This document shows positions 1 through 6,641 of a DNA stretch of 10,626 nt, piece by piece (position 1 is the stretch's first letter; every line of letters starts with the position of its first letter). Both the position numbers and the translations under genes were made by a program. Under the pieces are notes generated by a model, which was not told the DNA's origin, did not search any database, and saw only the letters and a program-made list of their open reading frames with translations. The DNA comes from Treponema sp. (lineage in GTDB: Bacteria > Spirochaetota > Spirochaetia > Treponematales > Treponemataceae). Where the stretch lies: the NCBI GenBank assembly GCA_024699205.1, contig JAILQA010000046.1, positions 1 through 10,626 on the forward strand, given 5' to 3'.

Positions 1-314
1 TCTCGCAATTTTTCTACAGGCGCAAAATTATTTTTTCCTTCAAGATTTTCAATAAAAAGCTGGCAGATTTTTTCTTCCAGGGTAAGGGAATTAAAAAAAA
101 TATTAAAGCACTGCTCTTTCTGTTCAAAAATCAGTTTGGTCCATAAGATTGCATCTCTGGCATTTTGTCGGGTCTGCATTTCTTTCTGATTCATTATTTT
201 TTCTGATTTTTTGTGATTGTTGCAGGCAGTAAAAAGAACTGCAGAAAATAGCATCAAGAATAGTATCAGAATCAAGCAATATCGGTGACAATCTCTCTTT
301 TTCACTTTGAACAT
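1..314 (-). CDS. GH3-type lipoprotein, N-terminal part (cut by left window edge)
   Basis: Only the first 104 codons are visible; the gene continues past the left edge. Residues 1-30 form a lipoprotein signal peptide: basic MFKVKKR, a hydrophobic core, then LFTAC with the acceptor cysteine at residue 31. Phe at -3 is a loose lipobox, of the kind spirochaetes accept. A polar linker follows, and near residues 76-95 comes SLTLEEKICQLFIENLEG. This resembles the opening helix and first strand of glycoside hydrolase family 3 (L-x-EEKIxQLF, seen in NagZ-type beta-N-acetylhexosaminidases and beta-glucosidases). The inferred role is a membrane-anchored, outward-facing glycosidase; no catalytic residue is visible. 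I chose the ATG at 314 because a TAA lies directly before it in frame. A GTG three codons later is possible. Neither start has a Shine-Dalgarno sequence. The gene diverges from the dehydrogenase gene with 28 bp between starts. Confidence 0.65.
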   Translation of the reverse strand, partial: MFKVKKRDCHRYCLILILFLMLFSAVLFTACNNHKKSEKIMNQKEMQTRQNARDAILWTKLIFEQKEQCFNIFFNSLTLEEKICQLFIENLEGKNNFAPVEKLR

Positions 315-335
315 TTATTCATTATATATTATAAT
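307..335 (+). promoter_or_regulatory. Sigma70-type promoter of the SDR-pncB pair
   Basis: TTGAAC (307-312) and TATAAT (330-335) are separated by 17 bp. The -10 matches consensus fully and the -35 at four of six bases. The predicted transcription start falls at about 342-343, on or one base before the dehydrogenase ATG at 343. The -35 overlaps the first codons of the divergent gene. Confidence 0.55.
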
Positions 336-349
336 TGCAAGCATGAAAA
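321..349 (-). promoter_or_regulatory. Candidate promoter of the GH3-type lipoprotein gene
   Basis: On the minus strand TTTTCA (349-344) and a perfect TATAAT (326-321) are 17 bp apart. The -35 matches consensus at four of six positions. The predicted transcription start lies at about 314, on the A of the proposed ATG. It overlaps the opposing promoter almost completely, so the two could compete for polymerase. The AT-rich sequence makes chance TATAAT matches likely, hence the modest confidence. Confidence 0.35.
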
Positions 350-1158
350 TAGCTATAATCACCGGAGCAAGTTCTGGAATAGGGAAAGAGTTTGCCCTTC
401 AGCTTTCACAAAAAACAGATTTTGATGAAATATGGCTTATCGCCCGGAGAATTGATCTTTTGCAGGCGATTTCATCCGAGTTAAATTCCAAAATAAAAAA
501 GCAATTATTCAGACCTGTTGCAATTGATATCTGCGGTAAAGAAGGCGTTTTAAGATTCAAACAATTTCTTTTGACCGAAAATGAGATTAACAAAAGTTCC
601 GGCAACGGCCTCGAAATCAAACTTCTTATCAATAACGCCGGTTTTGGCACCTACGGTCCCTTTGAAGAAACATCCGTTGACCGCCAGATGGAAATGATTG
701 ACTTGAATTGCAGCTCCCTCACAGGCATTTGTGGAGAAGCCCTTCCATTTTTGAAAGCCGGTTCAGTGATTATAAATACCTCAAGTCTTGCAGCCTTTAT
801 GCCTTTAGGAAATTTTGCAGTTTATGCCGCTTCAAAAGCCTATGTTCTGAGTTTTTCAATCGCCCTTGCAGCTGAATTAAAAGATAAAGGAATAAAAGTC
901 TGTGCTCTTTGCCCAGGTTCTGTCAGCACTGAGTTTGCAAATGTCGCTTCAAACGGAGCCAGAAAGGAAGTTAAAGGCGGAATTCCTGCTGAAAATGTAG
1001 TCAGAAAATGTCTGAAAGACGCCTACAAGGGCAAAAAAACTTCTCTTTACAGAAAAAAATGGCAGTTCACCGCTTTTTTCAGCCGTCTTGTTGGCAGATA
1101 TCTTGTTGCGCGCTATACTTACAAATATCATAAACGCCCGCATAATTCTGAAAAATAA
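343..1158 (+). CDS. Classical short-chain dehydrogenase/reductase (SDR)
   Basis: A 271-residue NAD(P)-dependent oxidoreductase of the classical SDR family, a single Rossmann fold and probably cytoplasmic. The motifs are complete. TGASSGIG (7-14) binds the dinucleotide phosphates, with ARR at 34-36 after beta-2. NNAG (97-100) stabilises the central sheet. The catalytic set is Ser148, Tyr161 and Lys165 (YAASK), and PG follows at 191-192. The basic C-terminus (RYTYKYHKRP) may touch membrane or a partner. The paired arginines after beta-2 hint at NADPH preference, as is common in this family. The substrate cannot be read from the sequence. The start is the ATG that begins MKIAIITGASSGIG; an upstream in-frame TTG at 307 would add an unlikely extension through the promoter. 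No Shine-Dalgarno sequence precedes the ATG. pncB follows after 31 bp, probably on the same transcript, though no functional tie is evident. Confidence 0.88.
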   Translation: MKIAIITGASSGIGKEFALQLSQKTDFDEIWLIARRIDLLQAISSELNSKIKKQLFRPVAIDICGKEGVLRFKQFLLTENEINKSSGNGLEIKLLINNAGFGTYGPFEETSVDRQMEMIDLNCSSLTGICGEALPFLKAGSVIINTSSLAAFMPLGNFAVYAASKAYVLSFSIALAAELKDKGIKVCALCPGSVSTEFANVASNGARKEVKGGIPAENVVRKCLKDAYKGKKTSLYRKKWQFTAFFSRLVGRYLVARYTYKYHKRPHNSEK

Positions 1159-1189
1159 GATAAACAATATAATTTATGGAGATATGAAT

Positions 1190-2659
1190 ATGTCCGAAGC
1201 AAAAATAAACGAAACCAGCTCAATCAACAGCGCACTTTTTACAGATTTTTATGAACTTACAATGGCTCAAGGCTATTGGAAAAATAACATGAATCAAAAA
1301 GTTGTTTTTGATATGTTTTTCCGCAAAAATCCTTTTAACGGCGGTTTTTCTGTACTTGCAGGAAATGAAACTTTAATTGATATGCTTACTTCCTTCAGGT
1401 TTTCAGAATCTGATATCGAATATTTACGCGAACAGAAAATCTTTGAAGAAGACTTCCTTGATTACTTAAAGGATTTTAAATTTTCCGGTGACCTTTACAC
1501 TATGGATGAAGGAACCGTAATCTTCCCTCAGGAACCGCTGGTAAGAATCCATGCAAATCTTATTGAATGTCAGATTATTGAAGGTCTTGTTTTGAATCAT
1601 GTAAATTTCCAGAGTTTGATTGCAACAAAAACCTCAAGAATCTGGCTGGCAAGTAAAAAGGCTCCAATTATGGAGTTCGGTTTAAGACGGGCTCAGGGGC
1701 CGGATGGAGCAATGTCCGCTACAAGAGCGTCTTACATCGGCGGAGCGGCTGGAACATCAAACACTCTTGCCGGCAAACTTTTCGGTATTCCTGTAATGGG
1801 AACAATGGCCCATTCCTGGATTATGTCTCATTCCTCAGAACTTGAGGCCTTCCGCGAATACGCAAAAATCTATCCTGAAAATTCAGTTTTCTTAATTGAT
1901 ACTTACGATACACTTAAATCGGGCATAAAAAATGCAATCATCGCAGGTGGAGAGCTTGTAGAAAAAGGCTACAATTTTGGAGTTCGCCTTGATTCTGGTG
2001 ATATCGACTATCTTACCCGCGAAGTCCGCAAGGAACTGGATAGAGCCGGTTTCCCACAGGCTAAAATTTCAGTTTCAAATGAGCTTACAGAAGAAATCAT
2101 CACAACCCTTGTTGCCCGTGGTGCACCAATCAACAGCTGGGGCGTAGGAACTCACATGGTTACCGGTGGAAACGAATCCAGCTTTACCGGTGTTTACAAA
2201 CTCGCAGCCCGTCACGACAAAGAGACTGACCAGATGATGCCTGCAATGAAATTCTCTGATAATCCTGCAAAAACTACAAATCCTGGCATTAAAAATGTTT
2301 TCCGCCTTTACGATTCAAATGGAATGGCTTATGCAGATATTCTTGCTCTTGAAGACGAAGTTATCGAAGAAAATAAAGAGTACCGCTACTATCATCCAAT
2401 GGTAGATTACCGCCAGTTTGCTTTTTCTGCCGCAAAAATTGAGCCCCTTCTTAAAAAACGCCTTGCCAATGGAAAACGCACTCAGCCTCGTCTCTCTGAT
2501 TCTGAGCAGTTGAACTTGAGCCGCAAGAACATGCAAAGTCAGCTGGAAGCTTTTGATGAATCCTACAAACGAATTTTAAATCCTCACATTTACAAGGTTT
2601 CTTTGACCGAAAAACTCATGAACCTTAAAAAGGATTTTATCGAAAAGAATATAAAATAA
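1190..2659 (+). CDS. pncB: Nicotinate phosphoribosyltransferase
   Basis: It makes nicotinate mononucleotide from nicotinate and PRPP with ATP hydrolysis, the entry step of the Preiss-Handler route to NAD. At 489 residues it has the length of the long bacterial form. Recognisable blocks are LFTDFYELTMAQGYW (16-30), FFRKNPFNGGFSVLAG (43-58), EFGLRRAQGPDGA (162-174), GTSNTLAGK (188-196), PVMGTMAHSW with His208 as the likely phosphorylated histidine (201-210), VRLDSGDID (265-273) and the phosphate-binding GVGTHMVTGG (318-327). GGAG at 1178-1181 is 8 nt from the ATG at 1190 but only 2 nt from the ATG at 1184, so I take 1190. The frame is open further upstream into the dehydrogenase gene, but that part shows no family similarity. 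It is probably co-transcribed with the dehydrogenase gene. Confidence 0.95.
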   Translation: MSEAKINETSSINSALFTDFYELTMAQGYWKNNMNQKVVFDMFFRKNPFNGGFSVLAGNETLIDMLTSFRFSESDIEYLREQKIFEEDFLDYLKDFKFSGDLYTMDEGTVIFPQEPLVRIHANLIECQIIEGLVLNHVNFQSLIATKTSRIWLASKKAPIMEFGLRRAQGPDGAMSATRASYIGGAAGTSNTLAGKLFGIPVMGTMAHSWIMSHSSELEAFREYAKIYPENSVFLIDTYDTLKSGIKNAIIAGGELVEKGYNFGVRLDSGDIDYLTREVRKELDRAGFPQAKISVSNELTEEIITTLVARGAPINSWGVGTHMVTGGNESSFTGVYKLAARHDKETDQMMPAMKFSDNPAKTTNPGIKNVFRLYDSNGMAYADILALEDEVIEENKEYRYYHPMVDYRQFAFSAAKIEPLLKKRLANGKRTQPRLSDSEQLNLSRKNMQSQLEAFDESYKRILNPHIYKVSLTEKLMNLKKDFIEKNIK

Positions 2660-2667
2660 TTTGTTTG

Positions 2668-2757
2668 GCCCGTCCTGCACACAACTCGCCTTTCGAGGCT
2701 TACCTACGGACGGTGCTGCGCACTGGACTTACGTCCACCTCTCAAGCCTCGGGGCTG
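2668..2757. other. GC-rich structured intergenic element (candidate interspersed repeat or structured RNA)
   Basis: This roughly 90 bp block fills the gap between convergent pncB and the TtcA-like gene. Positions 2671-2760 hold 56 G or C of 90 bases, well above the AT-rich surroundings. An 8-bp closing stem pairs CGAGGCTT (2694-2701) with AAGCCTCG (2744-2751). Inside it, two hairpins abut: GTGC-TGC-GCAC (2713-2723) and TGGAC-TTAC-GTCCA (2724-2737). Competing pairings exist: CCGTCC (2670-2675) with GGACGG (2708-2713), and small hairpins GCCT-TTCG-AGGC (2688-2699) and AGCC-TCGG-GGCT (2745-2756). No T-run follows on either strand, so it is not a standard intrinsic terminator. No coding signal or second copy is visible here. 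REP/MITE-like repeat is the leading guess; a 3'-end processing signal is the alternative. Confidence 0.5.
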
Positions 2758-2759
2758 CC

Positions 2760-3470
2760 TTATGGCAAATATTCAGGAAAAATATTCTTGAGAGAATTAA
2801 ATAAATGCTGCTTTTGAGTGAAACTTCCGTCCGTCAGTTGCTCCAGCTTCTGGCGGGCGTTTTTTCGCTGGGAGTTTTCCTGATAATTACAGGTGCAGGT
2901 AAAGCCTAAAAAATCCTTTTCTCGAGCATAATCAATTATTCTGTCTTCAAAAACATAATACAAGGGTCTTATAATTGTTACCGGGTATTTGTCATATTTG
3001 AGTTTTGCAATCATCGTGGAAAGCTCTGCTTTATCAAGCATATTCATTAAAAGTGTTACCAGCACGTCATCCAGATGATGTCCCAGTGCAATTTTATTGT
3101 AGCCGTTTTTTATAGCGTAATTTAAAAGCTCTGTGCGGCGCTGAGTTGAACACCACCAGCAGTTCATTTTTTGACCTTCTTTTACCCGCTCCAGAACATT
3201 TACTTTTATTGTTTCAAAAGGCACATTCCATTCATCAAAAAAGATTTTGATTTTTTCAGGAAAGGGCGGGGCAAAATCACTTTGAATATTAAGGGCTTTG
3301 TACTCAAAATTGCAGTCGGGCCGCTTTTTCCTGTTTGCCAGATATTTTATGAGAACTGTAGAATCCTTTCCGCCACTTGCTCCAACAAGAATCCTGTCGT
3401 CTTTTTCTATGAGCTTGTAATCAAAAATGGCTTTGTCAATCAGACTAAAAATATCAGGCTGTTTTTTCAT
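2760..3470 (-). CDS. TtcA-like PP-loop ATPase, probable tRNA 2-thiolation enzyme
   Basis: A 236-residue cytoplasmic member of the PP-loop ATP pyrophosphatase superfamily. SGGKDS (32-37) is the adenylating PP-loop. CWWC (Cys104, Cys107) followed by STQRRTEL matches the Cys-x-x-Cys block of TtcA, and GHHLDD (130-135) the TtcA GHHxDD motif. Known TtcA enzymes use three cysteines to hold a [4Fe-4S] cluster and 2-thiolate cytosine 32 of tRNA. Here the C-terminal site reads CTC (Cys192, Cys194) instead of CxxC, so the protein is divergent and the exact tRNA target is uncertain. It starts 32 nt after the GH43 gene on the same strand. The best Shine-Dalgarno candidate, GGAG at 3485-3488, is 14 nt from the ATG, which is long, but no better start exists. 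The stop codon lies at the edge of the GC-rich element. Confidence 0.8.
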   Translation of the reverse strand: MKKQPDIFSLIDKAIFDYKLIEKDDRILVGASGGKDSTVLIKYLANRKKRPDCNFEYKALNIQSDFAPPFPEKIKIFFDEWNVPFETIKVNVLERVKEGQKMNCWWCSTQRRTELLNYAIKNGYNKIALGHHLDDVLVTLLMNMLDKAELSTMIAKLKYDKYPVTIIRPLYYVFEDRIIDYAREKDFLGFTCTCNYQENSQRKNARQKLEQLTDGSFTQKQHLFNSLKNIFPEYLP

Positions 3471-3502
3471 AAAAAAACGCTGTTCTCCTGCAAGTGTTTT
3501 TC

Positions 3503-5104
3503 TTACCAGAAATCGTACTTAAAATCAGAAAACTTTGCAATTCCGCCTGGAGTCTTTGTTGAATACAGGAACATTGCAAATCTTACTCCAACGAATTGAT
3601 CCAGAGTGTAACGGAGCGGAGAATCCTTACCAACTTGTTCAAAATTACCAGTTTTGGGATTCAAATACATAAGCTGAACTTTTTCGTCCTTATAATGGAG
3701 ACTGAACTTTAACTGCAAGGTGATAATTGCTTTATTATTGTCGCTGGCTGTTAAATCAAGCCCAAGTTTTTCCAGGGGGATTTCTTCATGAAAAGCAGGA
3801 AAATCGTCATTATAAACATTCATCGTCCATGGACTATATTTGTTTGTATGGTCTGCGGTTACAAGAAAAAACTTCCCCTCTTTTTTAGTTAGGGCGATAA
3901 AGGCATATTCACCTTCGAGGGCACAGAGGCCGGCATAATCACCTTCATTTATTTTGCTGGCATCCAGAGTTATGCTGCCAAGACATTGCTCGGTAAAAGT
4001 TCGCTGAGTCAAAGTATTGGCTGCTTGAACCGGATTTTTTACTATTTTATCCGTTTTAATTTCAAGAGTATTATTTTCAATTTTTGCAAGTTCGGGATTA
4101 TGCGTGTGATTCCACTGCCACAAGGGATGGAGCTTGCCCTTTTTATCCATAAAGTCAGAGGTGTAAAGAGGTGCGTATTTATAGTCAGGATTATTGTCCA
4201 AAACTTTTACAGTCTGCGGCGCAATTTGTTTACCTGTTGAATCTGTCTCACCAAATACAGGAAAATCATCCTTAAATGTCACTGGAACCAGAATCGGGAT
4301 TCTTCCTAAAGCCCCATGATCCTGAAAAACTATGCCATACCACTTGCCGTCATTTGCCTGAACAATTCCGCCTTGTGCAAGACCGCTCTTCCAGTTTCCT
4401 AAATCAGAATGCAGAACATCGCAACCCTTGTAAGGACCATCAATTTTATCAGCGACAAAACAAGCCTCTGTACGCATTTTATCCTTAGGCATGTGAATCA
4501 GAAAAATATAATATTTATTCTTGATTTTATAAAAATGGCTTCCCTCATAACCAAGATTGACCTTTTCCCTATCATCTTCAATTATGATTTTATTTATTCC
4601 GCCTTCTTTAGGACCTGATAAATCACTTTTCATTTCTGTCAGATGAATCTGTGTGTTTCCGTGGACAATAAAAACTCGTCCGTCATTTTCATCATCAAAA
4701 AGAATGGACATGTCATGGTAAAAGCCTGCTATTTCAGTTTTTTTCCAGGGGCCCTTTATATCTGCTGATGTAAATAAATAAGTTTTTCCTGTATCGTTTG
4801 CCACAAAAGAAATATAAAAAAGCCCCTTATGATAGCGCAAAGAGGCTGCCCACATTCCTTTGCCGTATACGCCCTTGTTATCCAGTAATTGCTGCTGTGG
4901 AGTTTTATCTAAATCCTCATATACATAAGAGCAGAACTCCCAGTCTAAAAGATTATATGAACGTAAAATCACACAGCCGGGCATAAAATGCATTGTTGTA
5001 CTTACCATGTAATAAGTATTATCTACTCGAATTACGTCTGGGTCTGGATAATCACTAGGGATTATATTTGCACTTCCTGTTTTATATTTTCTTGTGGTAG
5101 ACAT
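3503..5104 (-). CDS. GH43 beta-xylosidase / alpha-L-arabinofuranosidase
   Basis: A 533-residue glycoside hydrolase of family 43, with the inverting mechanism known for that family. Residues about 13-310 form the five-bladed beta-propeller. Asp21 in YPDPDVI is the likely general base, Asp131 in FYHDMSILFDD the pKa modulator, and Glu187 in YEGSHFYK the general acid. DHGALGR (262-268) matches the family's late G-R segment. Residues about 315-533 fit the beta-sandwich (concanavalin A-like) domain found behind the propeller in many GH43 xylosidases. There is no signal peptide, so it should act in the cytoplasm on imported xylo- or arabinoxylo-oligosaccharides. Family 43 mixes xylosidases and arabinofuranosidases, and the sequence alone does not decide between them. 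GAGG sits 4 nt before the ATG, a short spacing. A terminator-like hairpin lies immediately upstream. Confidence 0.87.
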   Translation of the reverse strand: MSTTRKYKTGSANIIPSDYPDPDVIRVDNTYYMVSTTMHFMPGCVILRSYNLLDWEFCSYVYEDLDKTPQQQLLDNKGVYGKGMWAASLRYHKGLFYISFVANDTGKTYLFTSADIKGPWKKTEIAGFYHDMSILFDDENDGRVFIVHGNTQIHLTEMKSDLSGPKEGGINKIIIEDDREKVNLGYEGSHFYKIKNKYYIFLIHMPKDKMRTEACFVADKIDGPYKGCDVLHSDLGNWKSGLAQGGIVQANDGKWYGIVFQDHGALGRIPILVPVTFKDDFPVFGETDSTGKQIAPQTVKVLDNNPDYKYAPLYTSDFMDKKGKLHPLWQWNHTHNPELAKIENNTLEIKTDKIVKNPVQAANTLTQRTFTEQCLGSITLDASKINEGDYAGLCALEGEYAFIALTKKEGKFFLVTADHTNKYSPWTMNVYNDDFPAFHEEIPLEKLGLDLTASDNNKAIITLQLKFSLHYKDEKVQLMYLNPKTGNFEQVGKDSPLRYTLDQFVGVRFAMFLYSTKTPGGIAKFSDFKYDFW

Positions 5105-5120
5105 AAGGCCTCAAAATAAA

Positions 5121-5149
5121 GAAACCGGCTGTATATATCGGCCGGTTTC
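5121..5149 (-). terminator. Intrinsic-terminator hairpin between the MFS and GH43 genes
   Basis: A perfect 9-bp inverted repeat (GAAACCGGC at 5121-5129, GCCGGTTTC at 5141-5149) encloses an 11-nt AT-rich loop. On the minus strand the stem is followed by TTTCTTTATTTT, as expected for rho-independent termination after the transporter gene. It ends 16 bp before the GH43 ATG, so termination here would also stop any transcript from upstream reaching GH43. On the plus strand no T-run follows. Confidence 0.7.
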
Positions 5150-5172
5150 ATAAAATTAAATATTATCCTATG

Positions 5173-6483
5173 TTATGCGTTCTTCTTTTTCATTGGGCGA
5201 ACAAGGAAGAGACAGAGACACATTGCAATAGCGTAAAGAATTGTTGTTACAATAAGTACATTCTGATATCCAACAGGATTAGCCTGTACACCGTGAACAT
5301 CAATAAACTCGCCTGTGTGTTTTACAATGTAAGAAGCCATCTGGTTTCCTGTTAATCCAGCAAAAGCCCAGGCAGAAAGGGTGATTCCGTGGATTGCAGA
5401 AATATTTCCCATTCCGTAATGGTCAGAAAGAAGGGTAGGAACGTTAGAGAAACCGCCACCGTAGCCTGCGTTTACAATGAAAATCAGGGCAAGTACAAAG
5501 ATGATGAGAGCAACATTTCCTGCACCGTTTGCAATTCCCTTTGTAAATAAAACTATCAGGGTAGAAACAATTGAAAGTGTAAAAATCATCTTGTAGATTG
5601 TGTTGCGATCCTTCATCTTATCAGCCCAGGCAGAAAATCCTAAACGTCCTCCTGCATTGAAAAGAGCAGAAATTGTAGAAATAAGACCTGCTGAAGCGCC
5701 AAGTCCTACGCATTTTACAATCATTTTTTCCTGAGAGATAATTGCAAGACCGCAGGTAATATTGATATAGAACATAAGCCAGATTCCAATGTATGAAGTA
5801 ATTGGTTCTGTTTTGAGAGTTGCAATAATTCCTTCTTCCTTTGATTTTTTCTGTGGTTCAACCCAGCCTTCCGGTTTAGCAAGAATAAGGTGACCAATAA
5901 ACATCATAACAAAGTAAACAGCGGCAAGAATATAGAACATTTTGTAAATTCCAGTAGGTCCCATATTGTCCAGCATTCCCTGCATGATTGGAGAAGCAAT
6001 TGCCTTTGCTGCACCAAAACCTGCAACTGCAAGACCTGTTGCTAATCCTTTTTTATCCTGAAACCAGAGCATGAGTGTTTTTACTGGAGAAAGATAACCT
6101 GTTCCCAGTCCAATGCCCATTATAAATCCATAGCTGATATAGATTCCTACAAGTGCAAGAACACTTGGATGACCTGCCTGTAAACATTTTCCGCCGTACC
6201 AGATAAAAAAGCCTGTTCCTGCCATACCAAGTGCAAAGGTGATAGTGGCAATCAGCGAAGATTTATGGATGTTTTTTTCAACAAGTACACCAAGAAAAGC
6301 TGCCGACATACCAAGAAAGAAAATTGCAAAACTGAAGGCCCATTCAACTGCACCTTTTGAAAAACCGATGTAGTTAGCAATCTCCTGACTAAAAATAGAC
6401 CAGCAGTATACAGTACCGATACTGCAATGAAGAAGCAGAGCCGGAATTGCACCCCGAATCCACTTGTTTTGAATGTTTTTCAT
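5173..6483 (-). CDS. OFA-family MFS transporter (oxalate/formate antiporter-like)
   Basis: A 436-residue inner-membrane protein of the major facilitator superfamily. Hydrophobic segments support 12 membrane helices: roughly 10-33, 46-68, 77-96, 107-131, 147-169, 180-202, then a hydrophilic central loop (203-229, KPEGW and a charged run), then 230-251, 261-282, 296-315, 322-345, 363-385 and 408-428. GTVYCWSIF (23-31) in helix 1, GLGTGYLSP (125-133) and LSAWAFAGLTGN (369-380) in helix 11 resemble the oxalate/formate antiporter (OxlT) family, whose members move small organic anions such as oxalate, formate or lactate. The substrate here is not decidable; a monocarboxylate is the reasonable guess. 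AAGGA lies 6 nt before the ATG. A strong promoter precedes it and an intrinsic terminator follows the stop codon, so it looks monocistronic unless read-through reaches GH43. Confidence 0.85.
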   Translation of the reverse strand: MKNIQNKWIRGAIPALLLHCSIGTVYCWSIFSQEIANYIGFSKGAVEWAFSFAIFFLGMSAAFLGVLVEKNIHKSSLIATITFALGMAGTGFFIWYGGKCLQAGHPSVLALVGIYISYGFIMGIGLGTGYLSPVKTLMLWFQDKKGLATGLAVAGFGAAKAIASPIMQGMLDNMGPTGIYKMFYILAAVYFVMMFIGHLILAKPEGWVEPQKKSKEEGIIATLKTEPITSYIGIWLMFYINITCGLAIISQEKMIVKCVGLGASAGLISTISALFNAGGRLGFSAWADKMKDRNTIYKMIFTLSIVSTLIVLFTKGIANGAGNVALIIFVLALIFIVNAGYGGGFSNVPTLLSDHYGMGNISAIHGITLSAWAFAGLTGNQMASYIVKHTGEFIDVHGVQANPVGYQNVLIVTTILYAIAMCLCLFLVRPMKKKNA

Positions 6484-6514
6484 AATGATTCCTTATTTGA
6501 AATTTTATCATTTT

Positions 6515-6543
6515 ATTATAATTCCAAATAAAATAATGTTCAA
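6515..6543 (-). promoter_or_regulatory. Sigma70-type promoter of the MFS transporter gene
   Basis: On the minus strand TTGAAC (6543-6538), 17 bp and a perfect TATAAT (6520-6515). The predicted start near 6508 leaves a leader of about 25 nt carrying the AAGGA Shine-Dalgarno site. Both hexamers and the spacer length are identical to those of the dehydrogenase promoter at 307-335. Confidence 0.65.
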
Positions 6544-6560
6544 TCGCATTAAATTAACTC

Positions 6561-6588
6561 TTGATTTTTTGTATTTTTCTAAGATAAT
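6561..6588 (+). promoter_or_regulatory. Candidate promoter of the HD-GYP gene
   Basis: TTGATT (6561-6566) and GATAAT (6583-6588) are 16 bp apart, in the divergent intergenic region shared with the transporter. A second possible -10, TATACT (6605-6610), lacks a fitting -35. The predicted leader to the ATG at 6642 is about 45-50 nt. Confidence 0.4.
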
Positions 6589-6641
6589 ATTAACTGATGT
6601 ATTATATACTTTTTATAAAAGCATCATAAGTGAGAAAGTTA

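Noticed and set aside
307..342. Upstream TTG start for the dehydrogenase, adding 12 residues
   Set aside because: The added residues run through the promoter, and the SDR fold begins at the ATG at 343.
1088..1189. Upstream start for pncB overlapping the dehydrogenase gene
   Set aside because: The extension has no family similarity, and GGAG 8 nt before the ATG at 1190 fits the start there.
2669..2759. tRNA or other standard RNA gene in the GC-rich block
   Set aside because: No 7-bp acceptor stem, no T-loop consensus and no anticodon arm can be arranged on either strand.
3171..3599. Plus-strand open frame of 142 codons
   Set aside because: It lies antisense to the TtcA-like and GH43 genes, has no recognisable motif, and its composition is that of a reversed coding strand.
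6252..6452. Minus-strand open frame inside the transporter gene
   Set aside because: It is a frame-shifted shadow of the transporter's hydrophobic N-terminus.
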